From JACPDH01 sp041671505 (GTDB lineage: Bacteria; Acidobacteriota; Thermoanaerobaculia; Gp7-AA8), in NCBI GenBank assembly GCA_041671505.1, contig JBAZBK010000002.1:248001-312000 (forward strand): DNA of 64,000 nucleotides. Direction: 5' to 3'. The notes beneath the pieces are model-generated. The model saw only the letters and a program-made list of their open reading frames with translations, was not told the DNA's origin and did not search any database. Below are positions 50,836 through 61,246 of the stretch, piece after piece. Each line of letters opens with the position of its first letter. Position 1 is the stretch's first letter. The position numbers and the translations under genes were made by a program.

Positions 50836-52620
50836 CTACTTCGCCTTCCTCAGCCTCTCGAGGAACGCCTCCGGCTTTTCGAAGCCGGTGAGCCTGAGCT
50901 CACGGATCTCGTTCCCCTTCGCGTCGATGAAGACGATCGTCGGGACACCGATGATGCCGTAGCGCTTGACGAGCTCCTTCGAGCGCTCGTCGTCGCCGCG
51001 CGTGAGATCGGCCTTGAAGGTCGCGAATCGCTTCGCCTCGTCGACCACCCCCTTCTGGTTGAAGGTGTTGTGGTCGAGCTCTTTGCACGGCAGGCACCAG
51101 TCGGCGTAGAAGTCGATGATCACCGGCTTCCCTTCGGCCGCGGCCGCAGCGATCTTCGCGTCATCGTACTTCGCCCAGCTGATCTCCGGCCCGGTCGTCC
51201 GCGGCATCACGAAGGGAACGGCGCCCGCCAGGAGCAGGAGCCCGCAGACGACGCGAATCACGTTGCCCGCGCGCGTCTGCTCGCCGCGCACGAAGAGGAA
51301 GAGCGCGCCGAGAATCAGGCTTCCCGCGACTCCCCAGCGGTAGATCTCGTCGCCCACCACGGGGCGGAGGAAATAGAAGGCCATCGCGATGAGCACGAAG
51401 CCGAGCGCCTGTTTGATCTTAACGAGCCAGGGGCCCGAGCGCGGCAACGAGCTCGCGCCGCTCGAGAAGATTCCGAGCAGCAGAAACGGGACGCCCAGGC
51501 CTAACGCGAGGACGAAGAAGAGAAGAAATCCGAGGTATGGATTCCCGCTCTGTGACACGAGCGCGATGAGCGAGACGACGAATGGACCGACACACGGCGC
51601 CGCGACGATGCCGGCGAGGAGTCCCATCGTGAGAGACCCGATGAACCCCGCCCTCGCGCTCGCGCGGTTGGCGATGAATTGCGGCACGTTGATGTCGTAG
51701 AGGCCGAACATCGAGAGCGCGAGCAGCACCATGAGCAGCGCGAAGAAACCGAGGACGCCCGGCTTCTGCATCCAGGCGCCGAAGAGCGCGCCGCTGAGCG
51801 CGGCGAAGACGCCGAGTGTCGAGTAGGTGATCGCGATGCCGAGGACGTAGGTCGACGAGAGCCCGACACGCCGCGCCGTGCTTCCCCCTGTCTGCGACGA
51901 GAAAAACGCCATCGTCAGCGGGATGAGCGGATAGACGCACGGCGTGAGCGTGAGCGCCATCCCGAGGACGAAGACGACGAGAAGCGTGGTGGCGAGGCCT
52001 CGCGACTGCATCGTCGAACCGATGTCGCCGCTGAAGAGCCCCTTCGATGCGCCGCCCGGAGCGTCCGCGAGCTTTTGAAACGCTCCGTCTGTCGCCTGCG
52101 CCGCGGCAGGCTCGCCGAGCGAATCCACCGTGATCGCCGAGAGCGCCGCGGTCTTCGTCACTTCCTTCGGCGGAAGGCAGACGCTGTCGTTGCACGCCTG
52201 GTAGAAGACGCCGACCGTCACGTCGCCGTCGGCGGCGATTGCCGTGCCGTGGACCGGGATTCGGACCGTCCCCTCGTAGACCGGCAGAAGCTGGCCACCG
52301 GCGAAGCCGAGCGCACGCTCGACGTGAGGCGGATAGTCGATCGCGTCGATCTTGAGCGCGGGAGACTCGACCCGGACCTTCGTCGGGATGGCGAAGTCGT
52401 CCTTCGGCTTCCACGAGTTCACGTGCCACGTCTCGGGGATCGTGACGGTGACGACGCCGTCGATGCGGCCGCCGACCGGCTTCGCGAACTTCGCGTCGAT
52501 GCCGATCTCAGGCACCGCCGTCTTGTCGCCGAAACCGCTGGAGCCGAACTGGGAGTGAGCGGACAGGGCCGCGACCAGAAGCGTCGCGACCAGCAGGAGG
52601 TGACGCGCGGAGGATCTCAT
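50836..52620 (-). CDS. dsbD: Thiol:disulfide interchange protein DsbD
   Basis: The 594-residue protein carries electrons from cytoplasmic thioredoxin to the periplasm. It has a signal peptide (about 1-23), an N-terminal DsbD alpha domain with two Cys (YQACNDSVCLPP), a membrane core with eight segments and the two buried Cys in TLTPCVYPLIPLTM and VAAPCVGPFV, and a C-terminal thioredoxin domain with WCLPCK. All three redox Cys pairs are present. A Trx-TPR protein is encoded 15 bp upstream in the same direction and may be its client. Heptamers begin about 12 bp after the stop. Confidence 0.95.
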   Translation of the reverse strand: MRSSARHLLLVATLLVAALSAHSQFGSSGFGDKTAVPEIGIDAKFAKPVGGRIDGVVTVTIPETWHVNSWKPKDDFAIPTKVRVESPALKIDAIDYPPHVERALGFAGGQLLPVYEGTVRIPVHGTAIAADGDVTVGVFYQACNDSVCLPPKEVTKTAALSAITVDSLGEPAAAQATDGAFQKLADAPGGASKGLFSGDIGSTMQSRGLATTLLVVFVLGMALTLTPCVYPLIPLTMAFFSSQTGGSTARRVGLSSTYVLGIAITYSTLGVFAALSGALFGAWMQKPGVLGFFALLMVLLALSMFGLYDINVPQFIANRASARAGFIGSLTMGLLAGIVAAPCVGPFVVSLIALVSQSGNPYLGFLLFFVLALGLGVPFLLLGIFSSGASSLPRSGPWLVKIKQALGFVLIAMAFYFLRPVVGDEIYRWGVAGSLILGALFLFVRGEQTRAGNVIRVVCGLLLLAGAVPFVMPRTTGPEISWAKYDDAKIAAAAAEGKPVIIDFYADWCLPCKELDHNTFNQKGVVDEAKRFATFKADLTRGDDERSKELVKRYGIIGVPTIVFIDAKGNEIRELRLTGFEKPEAFLERLRKAK

Positions 52621-52635
52621 CGTGTCGTGATTCGT

Positions 52636-53487
52636 CTACTTTCCGGGGATCTGTCTTTCGAGCTGTGGAATGATCGCGTTGACGCGCGGGATCATTTGAG
52701 ACTGCGGGAAGCGCACCTTGAATTTCTTCAGTTCGGCGATTGCCGCCGGGTAGTTCTTCGTGGTCATGTAGATCTCAGCGAGCCCCATCTGGTTGCGTTC
52801 GGCCATCTCGCCCTTCGGGTTGAGCGCGAGAGCCTGCTTGAACGTCGCCGCCGCCTGGTCCCACTTCCCCTGAAACGCATAGAGGTCCGCAAGATGGTTG
52901 TACGCCTCGTCACGAATGGTGGTATTCGTGCTCTTCGTCAAGGCGACGAGACGCGGCTCGGCGCGGACGAAGTCGTGCCGATCCATGATGTCCTCGGTGA
53001 GCGCGAGCCGGTCGCGGTCGCTCGTCGTCTTCGACTCGTTGCGAAGCTTCTTCTTGTACTCAAGGAACTCGTCTTCCGCCTGCGCAACCTGCGCCATGAA
53101 CTGCTCGGGGGGAGCGTAACCCTGCACCTTGCCCGCAAGCGTGAACTCCGGAGTCATGACGAGAAACGTCGGGAGGCTCCGGATGCCGAACTGGGCGGCG
53201 ACCTTCGATCCCTCCGCGCCATCTTCGGTGTTGAGCTTGAGAAGCACGTAGTTCTTCGCCGACGCCTGAAACACTTCCGACGGGAAGACTTCCTGCTCCA
53301 TCCGCTTGCACCAGCCGCACCAGTCGGCCCACATGTCGACCAGAATCAGCTTGTTGCCCTGCTTCGCCTCGGCCTGTGCCTTCGCCACGGTGTCATGCCA
53401 CTTCGTGGCATGCGCAAACTGAGGGACAAGGGCCAGCGCGAGCACGAGCGCGGCGAGTCGCGGGATTCGATTCAATCGGGCCTCCAT
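52636..53487 (-). CDS. Periplasmic thioredoxin-fold protein with C-terminal TPR-like region
   Basis: The 283-residue product has a signal peptide (about 1-24), a thioredoxin-like domain with the WCGWC active site (DMWADWCGWCKRMEQ) and the cis-Pro in IRSLPTFLV, followed by TPR-type helices (AYNHLADLYAFQGKWDQAAA). It lies directly before dsbD, so DsbD may reduce it. The start at 53487 lacks a good ribosome site; the longer frame upstream is not coding-like. The client is unknown; redox plus TPR suggests an envelope chaperone or reductase. Confidence 0.88.
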   Translation of the reverse strand: MEARLNRIPRLAALVLALALVPQFAHATKWHDTVAKAQAEAKQGNKLILVDMWADWCGWCKRMEQEVFPSEVFQASAKNYVLLKLNTEDGAEGSKVAAQFGIRSLPTFLVMTPEFTLAGKVQGYAPPEQFMAQVAQAEDEFLEYKKKLRNESKTTSDRDRLALTEDIMDRHDFVRAEPRLVALTKSTNTTIRDEAYNHLADLYAFQGKWDQAAATFKQALALNPKGEMAERNQMGLAEIYMTTKNYPAAIAELKKFKVRFPQSQMIPRVNAIIPQLERQIPGK

Positions 53488-53545
53488 CAGAATCGCCGCA
53501 ACGAGTCGTCTACGGGGGCTATTCCGCGCGGGAGTCTCGGAGCAG

Positions 53546-54274
53546 TCACGACTTGCGCTGCTGGCGGAAAGCCTTCGCCGCGTCGACCAGAGCGCCGAAG
53601 AGACGCTGCGCCGACTCCTCGGCGAGCATCTCCTCGGGATGCCACTGCACGCCGACGTAGAACGGCAGACTCGGATCCTCGACCGCCTCGACGACTCCAT
53701 CGGCCGCGCGCGCGACGACCGAAAGCCCGGGCCCTGGAAGCTTCACCGACTGATGATGTCCGGAGTTGACGTCGACTGCCGTCACGCCAAGCACCGAAGC
53801 AAGCCGCGAGCCAGGCTCGATCGCGACGCCGTGCCGCTCTCGCTTCCCGGTCGTGCCCGTGTGCTTGAGGGCGCCGGGAACAGCCAAGCCGATGTCCTGA
53901 ACGAGCGACCCGCCGCCGGCGACGTTGATCAACTGCACACCGAGGCATATGCCGAGAGTCGGGACTCCACGCTCGCGCGCCGCTCGCGCGAGCGCGAGGT
54001 CATGACGCTCGCGACGCGAGTCGAGTATTCCACGGCAGGAGGTGTCTGCTTCACCGTAGCTCCGAGGATCGAGGTCGTCGCCGCCGGCAAGGATCACGCC
54101 ATCGAGCAGCGGAAGCGTGGACTCGATGGAGCCGTCGATCGGCGGAAGGATCAGCGGGATCGCCCCGGCCGTCTCGATCGCCTCGAGGTACGTGCCGTAG
54201 GCATACATGAGCTCGCGCCCCTCGCCGTGCGCCGACGGCTCGATGTCGCATCCGATGCCGATGAGCGGCTTCAT
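53546..54274 (-). CDS. Class I glutamine amidotransferase-type hydrolase (PuuD-like, peptidase C26)
   Basis: The 242-residue protein has the C26 triad signature: GICLGVQLIN (nucleophile Cys), and WHPEEML (His and Glu). Family members hydrolyse gamma-glutamyl amides such as gamma-Glu-GABA in the Puu pathway. The MKPLIGIGCDIEPSA start is typical. The ATG at 54274 lies 2 nt after the serS stop, so it is co-transcribed and coupled, an odd partner for a tRNA synthetase. No puu or gamma-glutamyl ligase gene is near. Confidence 0.9.
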   Translation of the reverse strand: MKPLIGIGCDIEPSAHGEGRELMYAYGTYLEAIETAGAIPLILPPIDGSIESTLPLLDGVILAGGDDLDPRSYGEADTSCRGILDSRRERHDLALARAARERGVPTLGICLGVQLINVAGGGSLVQDIGLAVPGALKHTGTTGKRERHGVAIEPGSRLASVLGVTAVDVNSGHHQSVKLPGPGLSVVARAADGVVEAVEDPSLPFYVGVQWHPEEMLAEESAQRLFGALVDAAKAFRQQRKS

Positions 54275-54276
54275 GG

Positions 54277-55554
<1,278 letters not shown>

Positions 55555-55563
55555 GGCGGCGCG

Positions 55564-55569
55564 ATTCTA
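55564..55569 (-). promoter_or_regulatory. -10-like box TAGAAT 9 nt before serS start
   Basis: TAGAAT on the minus strand, 9 nt upstream of the serS ATG with no Shine-Dalgarno sequence between. Confidence 0.45.
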
Positions 55570-55590
55570 GCAGAGGCGCTGCACCGCTTC

Positions 55591-55664
55591 TGTGGCGCAG
55601 GCACTCCTGCCTGCGCGTCGCCGGTGTCGACCGAGCGGGAATGCGGAATTCGGATTGCGGAATG
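55591..55664. repeat. GTGGCGCAG arm followed by a GGAATGC heptamer tract
   Basis: A single palindromic arm (55591-55618) of the element seen at 2394 and 43639, then a GGAATGC-type tract (55636-55664). Confidence 0.7.
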
Positions 55665-55686
55665 GGGTACCGGATCACAGCCGTCG

Positions 55687-55727
55687 CCCGCTCATCGCCA
55701 TTCGCCTCTCGCCTGTCGCCTCGCAAG
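55687..55727. repeat. CTCGCCT heptamer tract after the GrdB-like gene
   Basis: Units GCTCATC, GCCATTC, GCCTCTC, GCCTGTC, GCCTCGC lie 13 bp past the stop codon of the GrdB-like gene. Confidence 0.72.
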
Positions 55728-55739
55728 AGGCCTCCGCCA

Positions 55740-56480
55740 CTACGCCATGTAGTCGACCAGCACTGGAGCCTCCGCGCGAGGTCGCGAAAGCAGCGCGAGC
55801 GCCGCCTCGATCACGCGCCGCTGTCCCGCGGCGTCGGACGGAACGCCCAGCGGGTAGCCGTGCCGGAACGGAACGTAGAGAGCGCGCGGCGGACCGACCT
55901 TCGCCGTGACGTCGCGAAGCAGCGACAGCACGACCGTGGCGATTCCTCGCTTCTCCATTTCCGCGGCGATCAGACCAACCGTCTAGTTGCAGGTCGGTCA
56001 GACGGGGACGAGCAGCGTGACGTCGACGCCGTCGCGAACGAACATCTCCGCCGCTGCTGGCGCCGTCTCGAGCATCAGCCGTCTCGGCGCCGTGATCGAG
56101 CCCATGAACGAGAGGCATCGCGCGTTGAACCGGCCGACGGCGCCGTCGCGCTCGAACTCGCGCATCCGGTCGATCGGAAAGACGACGTTCACGTCCTCGA
56201 GGAGCCCGTCGCGCGAAAAGGATTCGCTCCGATGCGACTCGACGAGCAGCTGCGGGTCAGTCGACGACGGTATCTCGCGGAACGAGAAGTCGCCTCCCTT
56301 CACGTTCTCGTCGAATGGAGTCTGTCCTGGAAGCACGAGTCCCGCGGTCGACACGAGCCCGACATTCGCCTCCGCGAGCCGGACGCGCGGCTCCGCCCAC
56401 GGCATCGGATCGATCCGCCGCCAGCGGTAGATCGCGAGCAGCGCGCGGATCCTCAGACTGAACTCGGAGTAGTCGCCCAT
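55740..56480 (-). CDS. GrdB-like family selenoprotein (glycine/sarcosine/betaine/proline reductase B superfamily), TGA at Sec site plus an internal TAG
   Basis: Reading one frame from ATG 56480 to TAG 55740 gives 246 codons interrupted twice: TGA at 55998-56000 (codon 161) and TAG at 55983-55985 (codon 166). The local sequence reads VDVTLLVPVUPTCN, then TAG, then TVGLIAAEMEKRGIATVVL. The family has VPVUPxCxQTVGL at this point, so TGA is the expected selenocysteine of U-x-x-C and TAG stands where Gln (CAG) is usual. Two shorter frames on each side cover the halves. A hairpin follows the TGA. The gene starts 5 nt after the subtilase stop and ends an operon. A decayed gene, a sequence error or recoding of TAG are all possible. 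Confidence 0.8.
55965..55997 (-). promoter_or_regulatory. Candidate SECIS element of the GrdB-like gene
   Basis: After the TGA the RNA can form UAGAC-GGUUG-GUCUG, a 5-bp stem with a GG-starting loop 18 nt from the TGA, which fits the bacterial SECIS consensus. The U of the internal TAG pairs by G-U; if it were CAG the stem would be perfect. Confidence 0.55.
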
Positions 56481-56485
56481 GCCGG

Positions 56486-58144
56486 TTACCGTCCCGGGCG
56501 CACCGGTCGCCGCCGCGTCTGCTCGACCGACTCGCGCAGATCGCCGAGGACGACCAGGGCATAACTCTGGCGCGGCCCCAGGCCTAACCGAGTCGCCTCG
56601 ACCCTCACCTTCCAGCGGCCCGCCGACGGGGACGACGCCCGAAAGATCTCCGCGTTGTTGCGCGTCTCGCGCGCGCCGGGATGAAGACGCTCATTGCCGT
56701 AGTGCGCCGTGCCGGACGGCTCGACGACGACGAGGTCGAGGTCGTTCACCAGCTGCGGCGTCGTGCTCGAGACTCCCGCGGGCGTGCCGGGCGGGTCGGT
56801 CCAGACGAGCGCGACACGAAGCTCCTCCGACGCGCCGACCTCGAAGAAGAGCTCCGTGCTGTCGCCCGCGCGAAGGCCGTTCGCGAGCGTGACGTCGCGT
56901 GCGAAGAGCCTCGCGCCATCGCCGGCGAAATAAAGCGCGTCGCCGAGCACCGGGAAGCCGAACCCCTGCTCGTACGACGGCAGCGCTTCGATCCTCACCG
57001 TCCCCGACCCGTTGCTCCAGTAGGGGACGAGACTCGCGCCGCCGATCAGCGTTGCCTTGACGAGCGCCGCGCTCGGCGGGACGGCATTCGCGGCGACACG
57101 CACGCCGGTCGGATACCAGCCGTCGAGGTAGTACTGCCGGACGAGCGCCGCGGCGGCGGCCACCGGAGGTGAGGAGAACGAAGTCCCTCCCTGAAGGCTC
57201 CCGTTGCAGTTGGCCGTGCCGACCGACAGGTCGCTGTCGGCGCCGTACACGTTCAGCGGACCCACGAGATCGGGTTTGATCCGCTGGTCGCGCGTCGGCC
57301 CGATTCCGCTGTACGACGCCACCACCTGCAGCACGGGCGTCGCGAACGACGCGCCGCCGACCTGGATTGCGTTCTTTGCGTTTCCGGGGCTCGACTGCGA
57401 CATTGGTCCGTAATCGCCCGCGTTTCCGGTATTGAAGACGACGACCATGTCGGGCTTTTCCCAGACGAAGGCATCGATGTCTCTCGCGCCAGTCGAGTAG
57501 TTTCCGGTCGGCGCGGTCGCCGAGGGCGCCACACCCTGTCGGTCGCCCCATGAATTCGAATGGATGCGCGCTCCCTGCTCGTACGCCTGGCGGAGCACCG
57601 GGCGAAGGTCGCGCAGCGGACAGCCGAAGCCGGGACGCTGGGCGCAATTGTCTCCGCCGACATAGCCGCCGTCCTGGATCACGAGCTTCGCCCCCGAAGC
57701 GAGCGAGTCGCCGTAGTCGTGCGCGAGCAGCGCGCCTTTGTCGGCTGCGGCGCCGGCCGCCGCGTGCGTTCCGTGCCCCTGGTTATCCCACGCCGCCGCG
57801 TCGAGCGGCGACTCGCAGGTCAGGGCGTTCGGCCATTCGGCGCACGAGTAGAGAAAGTCGTAAGCGATCACCTTCCGGCGCGTCGTATCGACCGCACGAC
57901 CGTCGATGGTCAGATTCACCGGAGGGGCGTTTCCGTTCGCCTCAGAGAACCAGCAGCTGTCCCAGTCGAGTCCCGTGTCGAGCACCGCGATGATCTGCCC
58001 CTGCCCGAAAATGCCGCGATCGTGAACCGGCGTGCCGCCGTTAGGCGTGCCCGACTGGAGCGAGACGTGCCCGCTCTCGTTCGACTGCGCCGCGAGGCGC
58101 ATCGAGAGCGCCAGCAGAATTGCGATCGGTCCGATTCGTCTCAT
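56486..58144 (-). CDS. Secreted subtilisin-like serine protease (S8)
   Basis: The 552-residue product has a signal peptide (about 1-20) and an S8 catalytic domain: Asp in VLDTGLDWDSC, His in GHGTHAAAGA, oxyanion Asn in FNTGNAGDYG and Ser in QGGTSFSSPP. A C-terminal beta-sandwich (about 420-540, with VNDLDLVVVEPSG) is of the P-domain/peptidase-associated type. Start at 58144, 4 nt after the VWA gene stop, so the genes are coupled; a longer frame to 58189 overlaps that gene. It is odd to find it between a VWA gene and a GrdB-like gene in one operon. Confidence 0.92.
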   Translation of the reverse strand: MRRIGPIAILLALSMRLAAQSNESGHVSLQSGTPNGGTPVHDRGIFGQGQIIAVLDTGLDWDSCWFSEANGNAPPVNLTIDGRAVDTTRRKVIAYDFLYSCAEWPNALTCESPLDAAAWDNQGHGTHAAAGAAADKGALLAHDYGDSLASGAKLVIQDGGYVGGDNCAQRPGFGCPLRDLRPVLRQAYEQGARIHSNSWGDRQGVAPSATAPTGNYSTGARDIDAFVWEKPDMVVVFNTGNAGDYGPMSQSSPGNAKNAIQVGGASFATPVLQVVASYSGIGPTRDQRIKPDLVGPLNVYGADSDLSVGTANCNGSLQGGTSFSSPPVAAAAALVRQYYLDGWYPTGVRVAANAVPPSAALVKATLIGGASLVPYWSNGSGTVRIEALPSYEQGFGFPVLGDALYFAGDGARLFARDVTLANGLRAGDSTELFFEVGASEELRVALVWTDPPGTPAGVSSTTPQLVNDLDLVVVEPSGTAHYGNERLHPGARETRNNAEIFRASSPSAGRWKVRVEATRLGLGPRQSYALVVLGDLRESVEQTRRRPVRPGR

Positions 58145-58148
58145 CAGT

Positions 58149-59243
58149 TCAGTGAACGAACTTCCTCCGGTTCCGGATGTAGTCGGCAAGTATGTACTCG
58201 CCGAGCCGGTCGGGCGAGCTGTAGAAGGCCCGGCCGCGGTTGATCCGCGACAGCTGCTCGACGAAGTTCACGAGCGTCGGATCGGTCGCCAGCATGAAGG
58301 TGGTGATCGCGATCCCGGCACGCCGGCAGCGCTCCGCCTCCTCGAGCGTCCGGTTCACGATCTTCATGTCGAGCCCGAAGGAGTTCGTGTAGAGCCTCCC
58401 TCCCTCGCGCAGCGCCGACGGCTTGCCGTCGGTGATCATGAAGATCTGCTTGTTCGCGTGCCTCCGCCGCCGCAGGATCGCCTGCGCGAGCTCGAGTCCC
58501 GCCTTCGTGTTCGTATGGTACGGCCCGACTTTCACGTACGGGATCTCGGAGATTGCCACTTCGATTGCCTCGTCGCCGAAAAGGACCACGTCGATCGAGT
58601 CCTTCGGATACTTCGTCAGGATCAGCTCGGTCAGCGCGAGCGCCACTTTCTTCGCCGGCGTGATCCGGTCCTCGCCGTAGAGGATCATCGAGTGCGAGAT
58701 GTCGATCATCACGACGGTCGCGCAGTTTGAGTCGTGCTCCGTCTCGAAGACCTCGAGGTCATCCTCGGTGATGCCGATCTCGCCGAATGGGTCGCCCGAT
58801 TTCATCGCGTTCTGCAGCGTGCGGACGCCGTCGAGGCTCATCGGGTCGTCGCCGAACTTCCAGGGGCGCGTCTCGGTGAGCCGCTCGCTCCCCTGCCCCT
58901 CCGAGGCGATGGAGTGATAGCCGGCGCCACCTTTGCGCAGCCCACCGAAGATCTGGTCGAGCGCGTCGCGGCGGATCTGCCGTTCCCCTCCCGCCGCGAG
59001 CACGAAGTTTCCGTCGCCGTCCTCGCCGATCAGGTTCTCGTCGACCATGCGCGCGAAGAACTCGTCGAGGTCGATTCCCGCGTCGATGTAGCCGCGCCGC
59101 TGAAGCTCGCGCATCCACTCCATCGCCTCGTCCACGTCGCCGCTCGTCTGGAGCAGCAGGTGATTGAAGAGACGGCGAAGCCCCAACTCCGACAGGAGCT
59201 GCCGGATCAGGTCGGGATCGAGATAGCCGTAGCGGAGTCGCAA
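58149..59243 (-). CDS. VWA-domain protein, partner of the MoxR ATPase
   Basis: The 364-residue soluble protein has a helical N-terminus of about 170 residues and a von Willebrand A domain with the MIDAS motif DISHS in VVMIDISHSMILY, a second metal Thr region (FMITDGKPS) and DVVLFGD. Such proteins act with MoxR AAA ATPases as chaperones or metal-insertion systems. TTG at 59243 lies directly after the stop of the upstream gene (TAG-TTG), with AGGAA 5 nt before it; a TTG start is unusual but fits the tight operon. Confidence 0.9.
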   Translation of the reverse strand: MRLRYGYLDPDLIRQLLSELGLRRLFNHLLLQTSGDVDEAMEWMRELQRRGYIDAGIDLDEFFARMVDENLIGEDGDGNFVLAAGGERQIRRDALDQIFGGLRKGGAGYHSIASEGQGSERLTETRPWKFGDDPMSLDGVRTLQNAMKSGDPFGEIGITEDDLEVFETEHDSNCATVVMIDISHSMILYGEDRITPAKKVALALTELILTKYPKDSIDVVLFGDEAIEVAISEIPYVKVGPYHTNTKAGLELAQAILRRRRHANKQIFMITDGKPSALREGGRLYTNSFGLDMKIVNRTLEEAERCRRAGIAITTFMLATDPTLVNFVEQLSRINRGRAFYSSPDRLGEYILADYIRNRRKFVH

Positions 59244-59657
59244 CTACTTCCTGAGCTTCTTGAGCCACCCGTCGATCGTCGGGTTGTTCGGGAGCTTGTC
59301 CTTGGCCCCGTCGAGCGTGATGATCGCGTCCTCTGCTCGCTCCAGGACGAGCAGGATCTGCACCTTCAGCTCGACCAGCTTCTGGTATAGGCCGAGGTCG
59401 GCGATCGCCTGCGAGTCGAGGAGCGTGATGCCGCGGGAGACGAACTTCAGCGCCGTCTCGGGCTTCGACGCGTTGAGCGCGTCGGCGGCGAAGCGGTGAA
59501 GCAGCGGCGGCGAGTCTCCAAGATGGCTCTTCGCCTCGGCGTACTGCCGCAGCGCCTCGACCGCGAGCGCCGCCGCGTCGGGAAACCACCCGTCGCGCAC
59601 GATGCGGTCCATCTGTCGTTGCAGGCCAGGCTCGATCTCGATCGTCAGCTTTGCCAT
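59244..59657 (-). CDS. Small protein: ribbon-helix-helix-like N-terminus with TPR-like helices
   Basis: The 137-residue product begins MAKLTIEIEPGLQRQMDRIV, a beta-strand plus helices like a ribbon-helix-helix DNA-binding or ParD-type antitoxin N-terminus, and its C-terminal half is helical in TPR style (ALKFVSRGITLLDSQ, QILLVLERAEDAIITLDGAKD). No toxin gene is adjacent. It sits between the MoxR and VWA genes with 2-nt and 0-nt gaps, so it is more likely an accessory subunit of that pair than an autonomous antitoxin. Confidence 0.72.
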   Translation of the reverse strand: MAKLTIEIEPGLQRQMDRIVRDGWFPDAAALAVEALRQYAEAKSHLGDSPPLLHRFAADALNASKPETALKFVSRGITLLDSQAIADLGLYQKLVELKVQILLVLERAEDAIITLDGAKDKLPNNPTIDGWLKKLRK

Positions 59658-59659
59658 GA

Positions 59660-61246
59660 CTACCTGATTGTACGCAGAATATTGAACTTCATGAGTTCCG
59701 TGAAGGTGATCGTCGAGTCGAGGTCCTCCCGGCTGAGCCGCAGCGCCTGGTGGAGAGCCTCGAGAACCATCTCCATCGCGAAACCGAGCTCGGCGTCCGA
59801 CGCCGGTTTCGCATGTCGCCTCGCCACATCGGCGAGCATCGGGACGCGCTGCAGCTCGGCGAAGTACTCTGCGAACGGCTGCTCGTCCGAGAGCGTGATC
59901 CTGTTGCCGGACATGAACCAGGCGACGATCGCCTCGTAGTCGGGATCGCCTTCCCCTCGCGGCGTTTCGAGCTCTTCCGCTCTCTGCTTCTTCTTCCGCC
60001 GGACTCCCTCGTCGTCACGCATCTCGGGGTCGATCTCGCCATAGCCGCGCCGCCCGCGTTCGGCTGCCGCGCCTCTCCCCGCGCGCTCCACGGGAGGAAA
60101 CGTCTTCTCGAAAAGCTTCGTCACGGCGTCACCCACGAGCTTTCGCGCAACGACTTCCGAGCCTTGCTGCTCCCCTTCGTAGACCATCTCGACCTTGCCG
60201 GTGATCGCCGGAAGCACCATCGCGAGGTCGGCCAGGCGCGGATAGACCTCGCGGTCGCCGGTCGTGATCGCGCGCCGCTCGAGGTTCGAGCAGAGGATCT
60301 CGATCGCCGAGATCGGCATGCGCGCGGAGACGCCCGACGACTGATCGACGAGCTCCGAGTCGCGCGCGGAGAAGGCAATCTGCTCGACGAGCTCGCGAAT
60401 GTGCTCGGGGATCACGATCCGCGAGGCCACGCCGCCGCGATCGAGCCACGCTTCCTGTCGCGTGATCTCGCGCGCGATGTCGGTCGTCTTCGGGTAGTGA
60501 GTGAGAATCTGCGAGTCGATGCGGTCCTTGAGCGGCGTGATGATGTTGCCGCGGCTCGTGTAGTCCTCCGGGTTGGCGCTGAAGACGAGGACGACGTCGA
60601 GTGGAATGCGCACCGGGAATCCGCGGATCTGCAGGTCGCGCTCCTCGAGGATGTTGAGGAGCGACACCTGGATGCGCGGCGCGAGGTCGGGCAGCTCGTT
60701 CACCGCGAAGATGCCGCGGTTCGTGCGCGGGATGATGCCAAAGTGGATGACCTCCTCGTCGGCGTACGTGAGGCGCTTGTTTGCCGCCTTGATCGGGTCG
60801 ATGTCGCCGATCAGGTCGGCGACGGTGACGTCGGGCGTGGCGAGCTTTTCGCGGTAGCGGTCGGCGCGCGGCAGCCATGCGATCGGCGTCTGCTCGCCCC
60901 GCTCCTCGACCATCCGGAGGCATCGCCGGCAAATCGGATCGAGCGGCGAGTCGTTGATCTCGCACCCCTCGACGACGGGGATCTCCTCGTCGAGCAGCTG
61001 CACGAGCGCGCGGAGCAGCCTCGTCTTCGCCTGGCCGCGGAGGCCGAGGAGGATGATGTCGTGCTTCGCGAGGATCGCGTTCTCGATCGCGGGAACCACG
61101 GTGCGGTCGTACCCGAGGATTCCGGGGAAGACCGGCTCGTTCGCGGCAAGGCGTTTCGCGAGATTCTCGCGGAGCTCGTCCTTCACCGAGCGCGCGGTGT
61201 AGCCCGTCGCCCGAAGCTCGCCCAGTGTCGCCGGTCTCGTCGTCAC
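59660..61246 (-). CDS. MoxR/Mg-chelatase-type AAA+ ATPase
   Basis: The 528-residue ATPase has a Walker A variant GLRGQAKT (about 67-74), an insertion with two CxxC-type Cys (EINDSPLDPICRRCLRM), Walker B region NRGIFAVNELPDLAP (about 178-192, Asn-Glu), sensor-like VVLVFSANPEDYTSRG and a long C-terminal helical part. The Mg-chelatase-like insert and the coupled VWA gene show a MoxR-VWA pair. GTG at 61246 overlaps the pth stop (GTGA). Substrate unknown. Confidence 0.91.
   Translation of the reverse strand: MTTRPATLGELRATGYTARSVKDELRENLAKRLAANEPVFPGILGYDRTVVPAIENAILAKHDIILLGLRGQAKTRLLRALVQLLDEEIPVVEGCEINDSPLDPICRRCLRMVEERGEQTPIAWLPRADRYREKLATPDVTVADLIGDIDPIKAANKRLTYADEEVIHFGIIPRTNRGIFAVNELPDLAPRIQVSLLNILEERDLQIRGFPVRIPLDVVLVFSANPEDYTSRGNIITPLKDRIDSQILTHYPKTTDIAREITRQEAWLDRGGVASRIVIPEHIRELVEQIAFSARDSELVDQSSGVSARMPISAIEILCSNLERRAITTGDREVYPRLADLAMVLPAITGKVEMVYEGEQQGSEVVARKLVGDAVTKLFEKTFPPVERAGRGAAAERGRRGYGEIDPEMRDDEGVRRKKKQRAEELETPRGEGDPDYEAIVAWFMSGNRITLSDEQPFAEYFAELQRVPMLADVARRHAKPASDAELGFAMEMVLEALHQALRLSREDLDSTITFTELMKFNILRTIR

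Noticed and set aside
51679..53769. 696-codon plus-strand frame
   Set aside because: Antisense shadow over dsbD and the Trx-TPR gene; no recognisable protein features.
55983..55985. TAG as pyrrolysine
   Set aside because: The family has Gln here, no Pyl-type methylamine methyltransferase context is seen, and TAG ends many genes in the window.
59244..59657. Stand-alone ParD/CopG antitoxin
   Set aside because: Only the N-terminus is RHH-like, there is no toxin gene, and the gene is locked between MoxR and VWA genes; an accessory subunit is likelier.
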